Assembly: GCA_951799445.1 (NCBI GenBank)
Contig: OX637290.1
Coordinates: 32,048,987 to 32,112,986 of the forward strand
Reading direction: 5' to 3'
Source of the DNA: Pseudisothecium myosuroides
Lineage: Eukaryota; Streptophyta; Bryopsida; Hypnales; Lembophyllaceae
Length of the DNA stretch: 64,000 bases
In this document: one piece after another, positions 1 to 11,575 of the stretch
How positions within the stretch are numbered: position 1 is the first letter of the stretch
Layout: each line of letters begins with the position of its first letter
Translations under genes and position numbers: made by a program
The notes under the pieces: generated by a model
The model's input: only the letters and a program-made list of their open reading frames with translations
The model's database searches: none
Told to the model about the DNA's origin: nothing

Positions 1-235
1 AGAACATTACAAAAAAAATCAATTGTATTGCAATATTTTGTGTGAAAGTAGATCTTCAACGAAAGACTTCATCTACTTTGGAGAGATTGATACAATTGAT
101 AACCATAGTAGCCATAGACCAAAATTGTTTGTAGTCTTATACAATTAAGAATGTGATGAAATGGCAACAAGTAATTCCTCTATAAGAAGTCTCCTACCCT
201 TTTAGCATTGGTTTCCCTATCCATAAGATCCTCCA
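1..235 (+). repeat. Receptor-kinase 3' flank, upstream tandem copy
   Basis: This stretch matches positions 23600-23815, which lie just downstream of the stop codon of the receptor-kinase pseudogene at 20397-23460. Shared landmarks include a run around TAGACCAAAATTGTTTGTAG and another around TAGCATTGGTTTCYCTAT. I read it as the 3' untranslated or flanking part of a further tandem copy whose coding part lies left of the window. The similarity stops where a GGGTGATTGCAAGAAA repeat begins, near 237. Confidence 0.6.
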
Positions 236-1270
236 GGGTGATTGCAAGAAACACTTACTAGTTTGGTTGCGTTTTGAATTTGGAATGCTATATCTTTTTA
301 ATTATGAATCCAATGCCCAAAACAAAAAAGTATTTTTCTAGATGTCCTGACTTTAATTATATCCCTTATTATTCATAGTTTTTAAAAAAATATTTTATAT
401 TTAAAAGACAATTTTGTAAATTTGTCACACTTTGATGTTTAGGTTTTTTTTAATACCATTGAGCTATTTAAATTAATGATTTTTAGCTGAAATTTTTGTG
501 GCATATTCCTATAGTTAGCAAACATGTTCCTATTAGATGGCATCTAAATAAACATTATTTTATATCTTCCACATTTGTGCAAATAGACCTACCTTGTGCA
601 CGCACTTCTAAACGTTAGAGATGTTTTTGACCTAATTTTTCTTGGTCAAATCTTATCACCAAGAAATCTTCTCAAATGAACAACTTTTATTGTTGTTGAA
701 AATTATTTCTCCTATTTTTACAAATTAAAACGTTGAAGTATGTATATTCTGGGACATATTCTTAGATATAGAATTCTTGTATATACATGTAAAATTCTTG
801 TATATACATGTATACTTTCTTTTGAAAAGACATCAGATGCTAAATCTTAGTAAATATGAAAATTAAAAATTAATGATTTAATAAATTTTGATTCATATGA
901 AATTGATTTGACTATAGGTGTTCTAACAATAAGCAATGTGTTCAAAAAATTACTCTCATTTTTATTTGTAAAATGGACTAATTAAAAATTATTTCATTCT
1001 TAATTCCCTTATTCTTGACTAGTGTACTCCAAGCATGCTTATATCCACAACGTATTTGATAACTTAGCCCCTACAATTCCAAGGCACTTTCTAGAATTTT
1101 TTGCCTCAAGAAGCACTAGAAACTCCCATTTCTACTACATTGATTGGAAAAACGTATAGGACGAATTTTTTCAAAATCTAACCATAGGATCTTGTATTAC
1201 ATTGATATCTAAAAATGTGGTAAAAATTTCAAGAAGTTTGACTATGCGGATTGAAAGATAATTACATTCA
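236..1270. other. AT-rich DNA with repeat remnants
   Basis: No gene seen. A lone left end of the GGGTGATTGCAAGAAA repeat family lies at 237-260. Positions 1068-1262 resemble the first part of the TTAA-flanked elements at 38093 and 50064 (shared phrases about a protein-less 'GGATCTTGTA...TTGCAAGATA' core), but the CCCC end is damaged (AGCCCCTAC). Probably two old, broken insertions. Confidence 0.4.
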
Positions 1271-2012
1271 GGGTCGTTGCAAGAAACGCTTGTCTTTTTC
1301 TTTGTCCTTTGGCTTTGGACGGATAATTTTTTGCTCATAACTTTTGCGTCATATGTACATTTACTATGAAATTACAATGAAGGTATATATGGTAGTTGCA
1401 AACATTGAGTAATTCTTAAAAAAAATTTAAAATTAGTTTACTATTTTTAAGCTGGAATGTCTACCTTGGCCATTTGGGGGGTTTTTAGTACTATTTTTGA
1501 TCCTAAAATGCAAATTTGAAGGTGAAAATTGGGACACAAAGAGTTTTACTAAGGTAACACAAGCCCACAAGAGCTTTTTCGAAAATAATAAAGTATCCAC
1601 CTTCCATTTGTTCTCAAAGTGCAATACCTTTGTGGCTTTGTGCATGTGCAGAGAATACAATTTTTTTCCCAAAGTTGAGAATGATTGAGAAGAAGCATCT
1701 TTAAGTTAGGAAAAATGAAATTTTTCTGTTTTATTTTTTGAATTTTTCTTGAAATACTAAAAATGAAAAGGTGTACACACCCTTTTTTTGCTATTTTCAA
1801 CTCCCAGTGGCTTTTGCAGTATTTTGTAGCAGTCTATAGTATTGTACAGTATTACATAGTACTGAATTGACAATGAGGATTTTCAGGTGCCCTGAAGGAC
1901 GGTTTAGATTTGTAAGTGTACCGTTGACACACAATATTGGTAGTACTTCCAGTCCTATGGCTAGAAATTGCATTTTTGAGCCCAAAATGTGAAGTGTTTC
2001 TTGCAATCACCC
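1271..2012. mobile_element. Non-autonomous TIR element (GGGTNRTTGCAAGAAA family)
   Basis: The ends are inverted copies: GGGTCGTTGCAAGAAACGC on the left and GTGTTTCTTGCAATCACCC on the right. It is bordered by TTCA on the left and TTCG on the right, a possible short target duplication. The same termini bound 5677-6749 and about 54118-54868. The interior is AT-rich, with only short reading frames that resemble no protein I know. The superfamily cannot be told from the ends. Confidence 0.5.
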
Positions 2013-2231
2013 TTCGAAGAGAGAAGTTTTTTAGAGAGACTTTGTCTGAAAATTTTTGATGGCTTTGATTGCCTTTTGTGGTCAATATTTACACTATGGA
2101 CTTCAAATTTAATTTTTTTTTCATAGTTAATATTATATAAGGAATACCTACACCAATTTTTAAGTCAAATCAAAACAAGGAACACATCCAAAAAAATCTT
2201 GCAGTATGACTATGTCCCAAGATTTAATAAT
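2013..2231. other. AT-rich spacer
   Basis: I see no gene or repeat structure here. Confidence 0.4.
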
Positions 2232-2463
2232 CAGTATAAAAAAACTGCGTTTTAGGTAACGAGCCTCAATTTTTTTAAACAGATTTAAGGTGATGTCAAT
2301 GTTGACAACTTAATGTTTTTATATCAACAAGAGCGTCAAATGTAACATCAATGTTGACATAAAAACATTGGATTGTAAACATTAGGTTGTAAACATTGAC
2401 ATCACCTGAAATCCGTTTAAAAAAATTGAGGCTTGTTATCTAAAACGCGGGTTTCTTATAGTG
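2232..2463. mobile_element. CACTA-like MITE
   Basis: A 232 bp palindromic element with about 50 bp imperfect inverted ends. The right end reads CACTATAAGAAACCCGCG in reverse, close to the CACTACAAGAAA ends of CACTA transposons; the left end has CAGTATAAAAAAAC. It is bounded by AAT on both sides (2229-2231 and 2464-2466), the 3 bp duplication typical of CACTA elements. The interior is also self-complementary around repeated 'acattgatgtc' words, so the transcript could fold into one long hairpin. Confidence 0.75.
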
Positions 2464-2800
2464 AATATCCTATCTAATTTTTGCATACATTTTCTCACCA
2501 CATAGTTTAAAAACCTTGTAATCCGAAACGATGGATCAAAGTAGGCAATCATAATTGATAAGGCAAAAAAAATTTAAAAACTCTAATTTCTATGTCAATT
2601 TCTAGCACAATGTGAGCTCCGAGACATGGGACAGCTCTTCAAAAATGAGGTTGGTCACTGCTCCCGGAATGTTTCCCTGCTGATTCCAACATATTCCCAA
2701 AATGTAAAAATTCTCTTATTGTTCCCAATGTTCCTCTGTCGTTCCCAATGTCACCCTTGCAATTTGGAACCTCCCAAATGTCCCTTTACCGCCTACCCTA
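2464..2800. other. Spacer before transposase relic
   Basis: No recognisable gene. It may include the original 5' flank of the piggyBac-type relic, but no TTAA-CCCC end could be found here. Confidence 0.35.
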
Positions 2801-3618
2801 GAATATGAAAGTGAAAGTGATATCAATTTCCTGTATGCACAAATGGATTTTACAAAGTCAGGCAAAGATGACTCAGACTCTCACATTGTAGACATATATG
2901 GCATCAAATACTTATACCACAATTCCACATGGCATAAAGATTTTGTAACGTATAACCCAGAGCCTCATAAAATCACTGAAAAATCTGGGTCCACTATTTC
3001 ATGGAGGCACTTTCCTACATTCCTGAATTTATTCAACAAATTTTGGCCTCATGGCATTCTTCTCAAGATTGTTGTTGAAGTAACCAAATATGCTACTTTT
3101 GTCTACAAGGATGGCCAACTTATGGAGGAGAGAATTGGGAACCTTTAATAGTAGCAAAGCTCAAAGTTTTTATTGCCATCACTTTATATATGGGCATGAA
3201 GAGGCAGCTGAATATAAAAACGTATTGGCAAAAGCTTGGTTCAATATTTTGTTGCCCAACAATCAACGCATTAATGTCTAGAAATTGGTTTGCGAGCTTG
3301 ACAAAGTGTTTTCTTGTCAAAAATCCTTTTAAGTAGGAGAGCAAAAAAAATAGACCTGGATATGACAAAATGGGCCAAATTTGATGGTTGTTGATTGATG
3401 TTCAAAATAGTTGCAAGTGTGCATTGAATTTGAAAAAGTTATCAACGTTAGATGAGATGATGATTAGGTACAAGGGCACGTACTGTCCGGCATAAAAGTA
3501 TATGCACTAGAAATTGCAAAAATTGGGCCTCAAGGTTTGGTATCCGGCCAATGTAGAGTCTAAATATCTCTTGAATTTCAAAGTATATTGTGGCAAAGAT
3601 CATATTCTAGATTTTTAA
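2801..3618 (+). pseudogene. piggyBac-type transposase relic (5' half)
   Basis: Two reading frames joined by a shift near 3130 give a piggyBac-like (DDE_Tnp_1_7) protein. The first, 2801-3130, opens with an acidic EYESESD stretch, as in the acidic N-terminus of the family, then an LNLFNKFWP...LLKIVVEVTKYAT segment like the family's 'FFxLFFxxELLxxIVxETNRYA'. From 3136 the second frame gives WEPLIVAKLKVFIAITLYMG, a TYWQK box, ALMSRNWFASL (family 'MSRxRFxxI'), then STLDEMMIRYKG (3445-3480), which carries the first catalytic Asp (codon 3451-3453), and LKVWYPANVESKYLLNFKVY. Stops lie at 3334, 3382, 3493 and 3508. The frame ends at 3616 in AT-rich DNA, so the part with the other two catalytic Asp residues is missing. 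Clearly dead. The family match is by eye from motif order, but several boxes agree. Confidence 0.75.
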
Positions 3619-4426
3619 TTTAAGATTTTTAATTTAATTTTTAATTTAATTTCTAAGCCTCGGTCCTATTTTAAATTTGCTAATTAAAGACAATTTAAAA
3701 TGAAAAAAAAGGTTTAGTAGCCTACCTTAGATTGCATGTCATCCATGACACTGTAGAATACTTCTTCAAATCTTCTCCATCCGCCATCTTGAACTCTTGA
3801 AAATTCGCCCACCACTTATGTATTTTTATAAAGTTTGGATTTTTATACAAGTGCTGGAGATTCTAAACTAATTTTCTAGTTCTAACAATCCTTTCATTAT
3901 TTTTCCTTGTTTCTTTTCTTTCTCCTTCAAAACCTATTCTACTTCAATTATGTATTTATTCCAATGGTTGACTTGATTTGGAATAGAATAATTGACTTCA
4001 AATTTCAAAGTAATAACTGATCTTTGAACTCCTATCTCCTATCTTGATCAATTATTATCTAATCTTCAGTTTAATGGTTCAAATCCCTTCTCTAAGATTT
4101 CCTCCTAATAAACCTTATCAACTTCTCAATTCTCCTTTCAAATTCTAATTTGCCTCTTCATCTCTTCCATTTGCGAATTGAGATGTGAAAGGTCTACTAT
4201 GGAATTGTAAAAAATAGTCTAAGTCTTCTCTTTGCTTGAAGTTCCTACCTTCTCTAAATTGTGATTTTTTTAGGCAATGAAAGGATGTTGAGTGAGGATT
4301 ATTTTATTCCTACTCCAATTCCTACTCTTCTCTTTCTTTTTAGTCTATTTTCTAGTTTTAAAAGACAACTTCCTATATACTAATATCTTTATCAAAGTTT
4401 AAGGATTTTTTACAACAACAAAAAAG
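3619..4426. other. AT-rich spacer
   Basis: About 800 bp of AT-rich DNA with a simple repeat of 'tttttaattta' at 3613-3652. No gene, RNA or inverted-repeat structure recognised. Confidence 0.4.
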
Positions 4427-4609
4427 CACTATAAGAGAAAGGGGTGTTTTAAGTGAGTTTTTAAGTATAGTTTTAGACATAAAATACTAAATAATAATCT
4501 TTAAGGAGATTTTAAGCAAAAATTTACTAGAAATACATGTATTATTTAGTATTTTATGTCTAAAACTATACTTAAAAACTCACTTAAAACACCCCTTTCT
4601 CTTGTAGTA
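4427..4609. mobile_element. CACTA-like MITE, nearly perfect palindrome
   Basis: The first about 70 bp (CACTATAAGAGAAAGGGGTG...) is repeated in reverse complement at the right end (...CACCCCTTTCTCTTGTAGTA) with very few mismatches, leaving a loop of about 45 bp. Both sides carry AAG (4424-4426 and 4610-4612), a 3 bp duplication that fits CACTA elements. The high arm identity suggests a young copy or a precursor of small RNAs. Confidence 0.8.
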
Positions 4610-4612
4610 AAG

Positions 4613-5160
4613 AGACCAAACCAACCTAGCCCACTTTGCAACTTGGCTAGTCACAGCCAGTTCAGTTGCCATCTTGGCTTGCTTCCCCGTAGCAAACACG
4701 TAGCAAGATCCAGTTGGCCGAGACCCTTGCTGCCGGTGACTGTACCCGACCCGTGGCCACCTGGTTGGCCGGAATCTTTGCCTCCCAACTGCACAGGCTT
4801 AGGGCCTCCTACCATGTGAGCCGGGCCGGCAGAAATAGCACTAGAGGACAAGAAGTGAACACCGATTGTCTTGCCGGCCTCGATGAGTGGAGAAGAAGGA
4901 TTCCAAGTTTCACCAATCATCGGTGGACAACCCCATTGGTGAAGATGGAATAAGATGGAACAATCTTGAAGGAACCAATACGTGGGGGACTCTTACTCGA
5001 TCTCTCGCCACCCACCGGATCCACATGACAGGACAATTGCGAACTTTGGGCCTGTAGCTCCCCGGTGAACTTCACCGGCCCGGCTCACATGGCAGGAGGG
5101 CCTTAGTCTAGACCGGTTGGTCCTTGACCGGTTTGGGGAATTTTTGGCCATCCCTTTTTC
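4613..5160. repeat. GC-rich island with inverted repeat
   Basis: An unusually GC-rich block in AT-rich surroundings. A segment at about 4797-4829 (TTAGGGCCTCCTACCATGTG, then AGCCGGGCCGG) recurs in reverse complement at about 5077-5106, so the 250 bp between them could form the loop of a hairpin. Open frames on both strands mirror each other and look like no known protein. It may be part of a decayed mobile element. Confidence 0.5.
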
Positions 5161-5404
5161 CAAGTGTTGGGAAATTTTTTCCAACATGAACTCTTCTCAA
5201 TTCTAAAGTTTTAAAACACCAAGAGTCACTTCTAAAGTGTGTATTTTGGTAAATACTCAATACTAATTTTTGAAGAACTAGGTAAGGATTTTAACAATAA
5301 ACTTTTGGATATTAAAATTGGATTTCCAAAAACTAATATTTTGAAAACTAAACTTGGTGAGATGGTCACACACTCTACTTTTTGGGTGATTTTTCAAGAT
5401 TCTA

Positions 5405-5545
5405 TGGATTCAAAGCTTCACCGTATTTGTGAAAATACACAAAATTCTATCAACTTCAAAAATCCCAAAGCCAAAGCTTTGCCGTATTTTTGAGAATACA
5501 CGAAATTCTATCAACTTCAAAACATCCAAAGTCAGAGCTTTGCCA
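5405..5545. repeat. Short tandem repeat, about 61 bp unit
   Basis: Two full and one partial unit sharing AAATTCTATCAACTTCAAAA, then AGCTTTGCCGTATTT or a close variant. Units are about 85-90% alike by eye. No coding sense. Confidence 0.65.
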
Positions 5546-5676
5546 TAAAACCTAAAACATTAGAAATCCACTTCTAAGAAAGCTAGAGCTTCACCATCAT
5601 AGGAAAAATAATAAACCTGGGGGAAGGGTGGTGGTGCAAATTTAGGCCAATAAATACCACATAAATAGCCATGTTA

Positions 5677-6749
5677 GGGTGATTGCAAGAAAGACTAGTC
5701 GATTTTGTCACACGTTGGCAAACAAGGGTTGTCTTTTGCTATAACTTTTGAATTATGAACGCAATGCCAAAAACAAAATACAAAATGTCTAGATGTCTTG
5801 ATTGTCATTGTATCCCTTATTTAAAATAAAAATTTAAAACATTATTTAATATTTAAAATTAAATTTCTCTAATTTGTCACACTTTTGAGTTTAGGAATTT
5901 TAAATACTATTAAGCGGTTCAAATTAATTATTTTTAGTTGAAATTTCTATGGTACATTTCTATAGTTGGAAGACATGTTCCTACCAAAGGACAGCTAAAA
6001 ATATATTATTTTATGTTCACCATATTTGTGCAAAGAGGCCTTCCTTGGGCATGCAATTGTGAACAATAGAAATGGTTTTGACCTCATTTTTTTGGTTGAA
6101 ACTCATTACTAGGAAGTCCTTCCAAATGGTCAATTTTTTTATTTTATTTTTAAATTCCTATTTATTACAAAATAAAACGTCAAAGTATGTATTTTTTCAC
6201 CACAATTCTATATCCGAGAATATGATCCAAAAAATACATACTTTGATGTTTTAATTTTTAATAAATAGGAATTTTTTTTTAAAAAAAAACTAAAAATTGG
6301 CCATTTGGAAGGACTTTCTAGTGATGAGTTTCAACCCAAAAAATGAGGTCAAAATTATTTCTAGTGTTCACAACTACGCGCGCAAGGGAGGCCTCTTTGC
6401 ACAGACGTGGAGGACATAAAATAATGTATTTTTAGCTTTCCTTTGGTAGGAACATGTCTACCTATTATAGAAATGTACCATAGAAACTTCAACTAAAAAT
6501 CATTCATTTAAGCCGTTCAATAGTATTCAAACCCCTAAATTTGAAAGTGTGATAAATTAGAGAAATTAAATTTTAAATATTAAATGATTTTTTTAAAATT
6601 GAAAAATAAAAGATACAATTAAAATCAAGATATCTAGAAACAATTTTTTTTTTTTTGACATTAGGTTCTTAATTCAAAACTTATAGTAGAGGACAGCCTC
6701 GTTTTGCCAAAGTGTGACAAAAATCGACCGTTTTTTCTTGCAACCACCC
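5677..6749. mobile_element. 1.07 kb foldback element
   Basis: The two halves are inverted copies of each other along almost the whole length: arms of about 520 bp meeting near 6215. The ends are GGGTGATTGCAAGAAA and TTTCTTGCAACCACCC, flanked by GTTA on each side (5673-5676 and 6750-6753). Just inside are TTTTGTCACAC on the left and its complement on the right. Arms differ by scattered substitutions (for example GGCATGCAATT against ACTACGCGCGC), so the palindrome is old or tolerated. No protein is encoded; the frame at 6072-6254 is an accident of the centre. Confidence 0.8.
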
Positions 6750-6753
6750 GTTA

Positions 6754-8600
6754 ATACATAAACAAAGTAATAGATGCCAATCACACAACTCTTAAGGGAA
6801 TTTCCACTTAAAAAATTCTCACTTAAAACTATGCAAACTTACAACATGAACTAAAGGGCCTCCTAAGCAACATCACCAAGGTATCAAGGTTTTTTTTTTT
6901 AGAATTGATACAAGGCAATGACAATGACCAAAAATCACACAACAACCACAACAACGAGCAAATAAGAACAACCTTTATAGTGACCCCAGTGTCCTTCAAA
7001 GAAAGCTTCAAAAATATCAATAATAGAGCTTGAAATGCTTTAAAACACACAAAATTGGCAACGTGGCCTAAAATGGCCAAAATCCAATTAAATAGACCCA
7101 ATAGTGTAAAATGAGCCAAAAAATGGCTGCAGAGGGTGGTTTGAGAGGAAAATGAGTGCTCTTATATGCTCTTCTAAAGGCACTCATCCCTTCTCTTTTT
7201 CGTAGTGGTAAGCTTATCAATTAAGATTTTCATCCTAATCTTCCATTTTTGACTTTCCACGTTGGTCCAAAACTCTAACCTTTGGAGATTAACTCCACAT
7301 TGCAAATGGATTGCACCATTGGCTTCAGAAGGCCATTTTTAGTTTGAAGAAACATCCTACCCCTTTTCCAATCTCCAAAAACTCATTGAAACCTAATGCC
7401 AATTTAACGCCAAAATCCAAATCTTGGAGTTTAACTTTTCTGAAAAAAGTAACTAGTTTAGGCTCTATAATAGGTATGAGGAAGCAAGAAAAAACCTAAC
7501 TTCAAACTCATTTTGATTTTGTATGCTTTTGGTACGCCGATCAACTCCACTTAATTTAATTTCGCAAATTGTCGAAAAATCTCACCGATTCGGATACTTC
7601 TGGCTATCGGAATGTCTTTAAACTTGTTAAAGCATCTTATTAGCATAGAATAAGCTAGTGCAATTTTTAGTGAGATTTTACCGCAACCTGAATAATTTCT
7701 AAGAATTTTTCATCGTAGATTTTGGATGTTGACCATCTGAAAGGGCATCTTCTACAAGTCAGAAGATTCCAAATTTTTTTTTGCAACCTCTCATGTAATT
7801 CCACAAAGGATGTGTAAGATCATATTCTTACTTTGGACAAAGGTCAAAGGAGAATCAAATTTCGCCTTCTCCTTTCAATTTCGGCAATTAGAGAATCTTT
7901 CACATAGAAGGGAATCTTGGCAAACCAATTTCGCCGTTGAGTTCCAAATGTAATTTTCATCCTAAAACATTCTACTCCATCTGTAGATGTCTCCTACGTG
8001 TACATCTTGAGGTGGTAACTTTTGCATACCAATAGTCAGGGGGTTTGCTATTTCTTTGATACAATGGGGAAAGTGAAACTTATCTTTGGAAATGGACTTA
8101 AGACCTCAATAGTGTTCTTTCAGACCAATTTTAGCTATAAGATATCACATGCACTCTAGGTTTGGGCAATTCGGGCTATATTTATTCTAAATCTGTCATT
8201 TACCTAAATTTTGGGGTTCTATCCTACTTACAAATGAGAATTGGGTTAATTGGGATAAAACAACCTAGAAGGGAGCAAATACTATATTGGCATGTGAAAT
8301 ACCTATTTTTTTTTACACTCTTTTGTGGGCTTTTGTATATAAAACTACACTCAAACTCGTCGAAAACAAAAAAATAAAAATTAGGAATCCCAAGTGACAA
8401 ATTCAGAGCTCACAGGTGGCGGCCATCTACAGTATGATTGACAATCATAGGACCTAGAATTCTCTCTTTCAACGCCTATTCATGGACATATGGTTAATTT
8501 TGGGACATATAACCTAACAATGGTGGCCATCATATTGGGATCTAGACTCTTTAATATCGTATATATTGGTTTGATTGCCTTTAATTGTACATTGTCTATG
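6754..8600. other. AT-rich spacer, no gene recognised
   Basis: About 1.85 kb with only short unrelated reading frames (6829-7119 minus, 7311-7499 plus, 8162-8377 plus), none like a known family. No hairpin or repeat boundary was apparent. Confidence 0.4.
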
Positions 8601-9180
8601 GGGGTGAATGCAAGAAACACTTGTACTATTTGTTGCGTTTTGTCACACCCTAGTTTTTTATTTTATTTTGCTATAACTTTTGTATTTTAGCTCCAAATGA
8701 CTCAAAATTTATAGGAAAGCTACTCATAACCATTATACACCTTGCCAATTTTTTTTGTAATTTTCAAAAATAATTTACTATTTTTAAACAGCCCCAATAA
8801 TTTCTCACAATAGGTGATTTAGTTGGTTTTGCACTTTTTTAAACCCAAAAAAATGAATTTTGAGCTGAAATTTGGAGGAAATGGTCTTCTAGTAGACTTA
8901 TAGCTATTGTCCACAGGATTTTTAAAAATAATTATTTTTATGTGGTGTACAAGTCCACAAAGAGAGCTCCTTTCTGCATTTTTTTTCAAAGGTATGAAAC
9001 ATTATTTTGGTGCGTTTTTTTGGTCAAAATCCATTACCAAAAAGTTTTCTCAAATGGAAAATTTTTAGATTTAAAAAAATAAATCCTGTATTTTACAATT
9101 TAAAATGTCAAAAGTGGTATTTTCTTCACTAGAATTTTGGACATAGAATTCTTTCTTAGATTATGAGATGCCCTACCTCT
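8601..9180. repeat. Diverged TIR-family fragment (GTGAATGCAAGAAACAC)
   Basis: The left end GGGGGTGAATGCAAGAAACACTT matches the 5' end of the foldback family, followed by GTTGCGTTTTGTCACACCC as in the copy at 236. Inner phrases (TTTTTTGGTCAAAATCCATTACC, with TTTTCTCAAATGG) also recur in that family. No matching right end was found, so the copy is truncated or too diverged. Confidence 0.5.
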
Positions 9181-9599
9181 TGTTTGGAAGAGCACCACTT
9201 GTCTATAAGAGCTCTACCACCGGCTGCATGAGCTATGAGACCATGGACATGTGTCTATCTGATTTTGAATAGTTAGAAGCCAATGTGCCTTCATTAGCCA
9301 AGCCATCTTGCATGAATAAAAAGCTAGTATTAGGGGAGAAAACTAGTTAGTTAGAAATTTTAGAAACAAGTTCCTTGACAGTAAAACAACATGGGAACTC
9401 ATTGGGAGCTTATTGGGAACATTTAGGGTTCCATTATAGTTTATACAAAGGTTGCCTACTTTGCAAGCTTGTTTGGAGGCTGCAACAGACTTTAAAAGTT
9501 TGTAAAAATATGAAATTTTGACTTTTTTCAAAAAAAAAATTCCTACTTGTCACGTATAAGTACCTCTTTGTACATATCCACCGTTTGGATTTTCAATAT

Positions 9600-9860
9600 C
9601 TTCAACGAAGTTAGCAAGTGAGCTAGAAATGCAAGCCTACAAGCCTTAAGCCTAGATGTAAGTAGGTACTCTACAACTAATGAAGGTGTCTATAATATAA
9701 ACATTCTATAACCATAAAAGGTGCTTATAACATAGGTATCTATAACATAGAAACTTATAATATCCTATAACTATGAAAAGTGCTTATAATATCGGTACCT
9801 TCTATATAGAAGCCTAGGCTCATGGACTCAAGATCCTAGGCTTACATGCTAGCACCCGTG
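9600..9860. repeat. TATAACATAGG-rich repeat with AGGCT-type ends
   Basis: Multiple degenerate copies of TATAACATAGGTRYCTATAA between inverted ends containing AAGCCTA / TAGGCTT words. A second copy lies at 51400-51650 with the same layout (GTGAGC words outside, CTATAATATGG words inside). It looks like a small non-autonomous element with subterminal repeats. Confidence 0.5.
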
Positions 9861-9959
9861 CAAAATCTCTAAGGATGTGTTGCAAAAATTAATTCAAAGA
9901 TGGCCAAATCTTGGGACATTGTGGCATTACAAGATTTTTTGGGATGTGTTATGTGCATT

Positions 9960-10319
9960 TGATTGCCCTAAAAATTGATATGCAAATATGCCTAACTTGA
10001 TTACCTAGAAGAAATTTTTTTAACTTGATGGTGCGTAGTACAAAAAATTTGAGCAAAAGGAGGTCAAATTTCAAAGGCATACAAAATTCTAAGGCACAGT
10101 GGGGAAAAAAACTTGACTTTGAATGCAAACATCGTTTAATCCGTATGGTGAAACCTCAAGAAATTTTTAGCACATCATTTACACAAGTTAAGTTCAAGAT
10201 CCTATACTTACATTTTGAAAAAACCTATTTTCAAAACTTTTTCAATGAACGTTGTAGAAATGGCAATTTTCAATGGTTTTGGAGCCTAAAATTCTAAAAA
10301 TGCCTTGGTCCTTTAGGGG
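9960..10319 (-). mobile_element. Truncated TTAA-type element
   Basis: The right end reads CTTTAGGGG followed by TTAA (10320-10323), the terminus shared by the other TTAA-flanked elements. Its reverse complement runs parallel to the first about 300 bp of the elements at 38093 and 50064, including the GGATCTTG core. No partner end was found upstream, so it is 3'-truncated in its own orientation. Confidence 0.55.
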
Positions 10320-10634
10320 TTAACATATTTTTCAATGCAAATGAAATACTTGATTCTAAAAAAGTTGTTAAATTGGCCATAAAATATAAAAACATTGGAA
10401 AATAACATGGATTATAACATGGTTTTCTTCTTGTGATCTTAGCCACTTGCAATTTTGAATCCAAAGCTAATACCTAGGTTGTTGGAGATAGATATGTTTT
10501 TAGACATGGCGGATATTGCTTTAGGATTAGCCATTGAGGGACTTGAAGTGCTTGGACAAGGTAGGGGTGGAGATTGCTTTAGGGTTGGTCATCATGGCCA
10601 ACCCTTGCTCTGTCATTGTGTTTGCCCAATTTAA

Positions 10635-11571
10635 CTCCTAAAAGACCAACATGCGTTTTTTGGCAACATAGAAATTTTGGGCAGGTACGTGTGACTAGAG
10701 ATTTGCATATTTTGGGTTGAAATTTTTATAGAAGTTCGGGACGAGGAATATCTTTCATATGCACAAAATTTCATGACATTTAGAAATACGAGTCAAAAGT
10801 TATTGCATAATATGTAGTTTGTTTTTCAACTCGGGCAGTTCGGATAGTCCAGGCAGATTTGAAAAAATCATTTTTTTCAAAAATAAAAATTTGAAATTGG
10901 TTTATTAGATTTATATATACGTGGAAAGCTTTGAATCATTCCATTTTGACCAATGAGTCAAATGTTATGAGGATTTTTAGTTTGTGGGCAGTTATGGATT
11001 CTCTACTCTAAAATAAACTTTTAAGTTGTTTATTCCACTCAATTTTTAATATTTTTCAAAAAAAATGAAATTGTAGGATGTAGATTGTTTATTACAACAT
11101 TGCAACCATTAGGATTGGCATTTTTCAATTCCATAATTAACTTCTTAGTTACAATTTAGTGTTTTGAACCATTCTCTACTTCTTTTTACTTACTATTTTT
11201 TTCCTATATGTTGTACAATTCCAAATGATTTGAAAATTTTCAAGCATTTAGCCAACTTGCCCTGAAAAATGAATCCAAAGAAGCACAACCATTTTGGAAA
11301 TTTTTTCATAATAATCCGACCTTGTGAAGTGCAGCTGCCCATTTTTTTGCAGGGCCAGAAAAAGGACTTTTGCCACTTCAAATGCTAATATCTTGCAATC
11401 TACACGATGTAAATTTCTGAAATTTTTTCTACATATTTTCAAACTAGAGTACAACAAGATTCTATGGTTACATGTGTCCAAAAATGATATTTTTCAAAAA
11501 TTTGAAACTTGTACTAAAAATGGCAGTTTTGGAGCATTTTTGGTGAGAACATAGTCAAGGAACTTTAGGGG
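10635..11571 (-). mobile_element. TTAA-flanked non-autonomous element, 937 bp
   Basis: Bounded by TTAA at 10631-10634 and 11572-11575. The ends are CTCCTAAAAG (one base off CCCCTAAA) and CTTTAGGGG. Its reverse complement matches the element at 50064-51310 from end to end, but lacks the 314 bp insertion found there, so it serves as the empty-site copy. No protein is encoded. TTAA duplication with CCC ends is the signature of piggyBac-type transposition. Confidence 0.75.
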
Positions 11572-11575
11572 TTAA

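Noticed and set aside
1433..2085. Short frames at 1433-2085 on both strands
   Set aside because: They lie within a non-coding inverted-repeat element and encode nothing recognisable.
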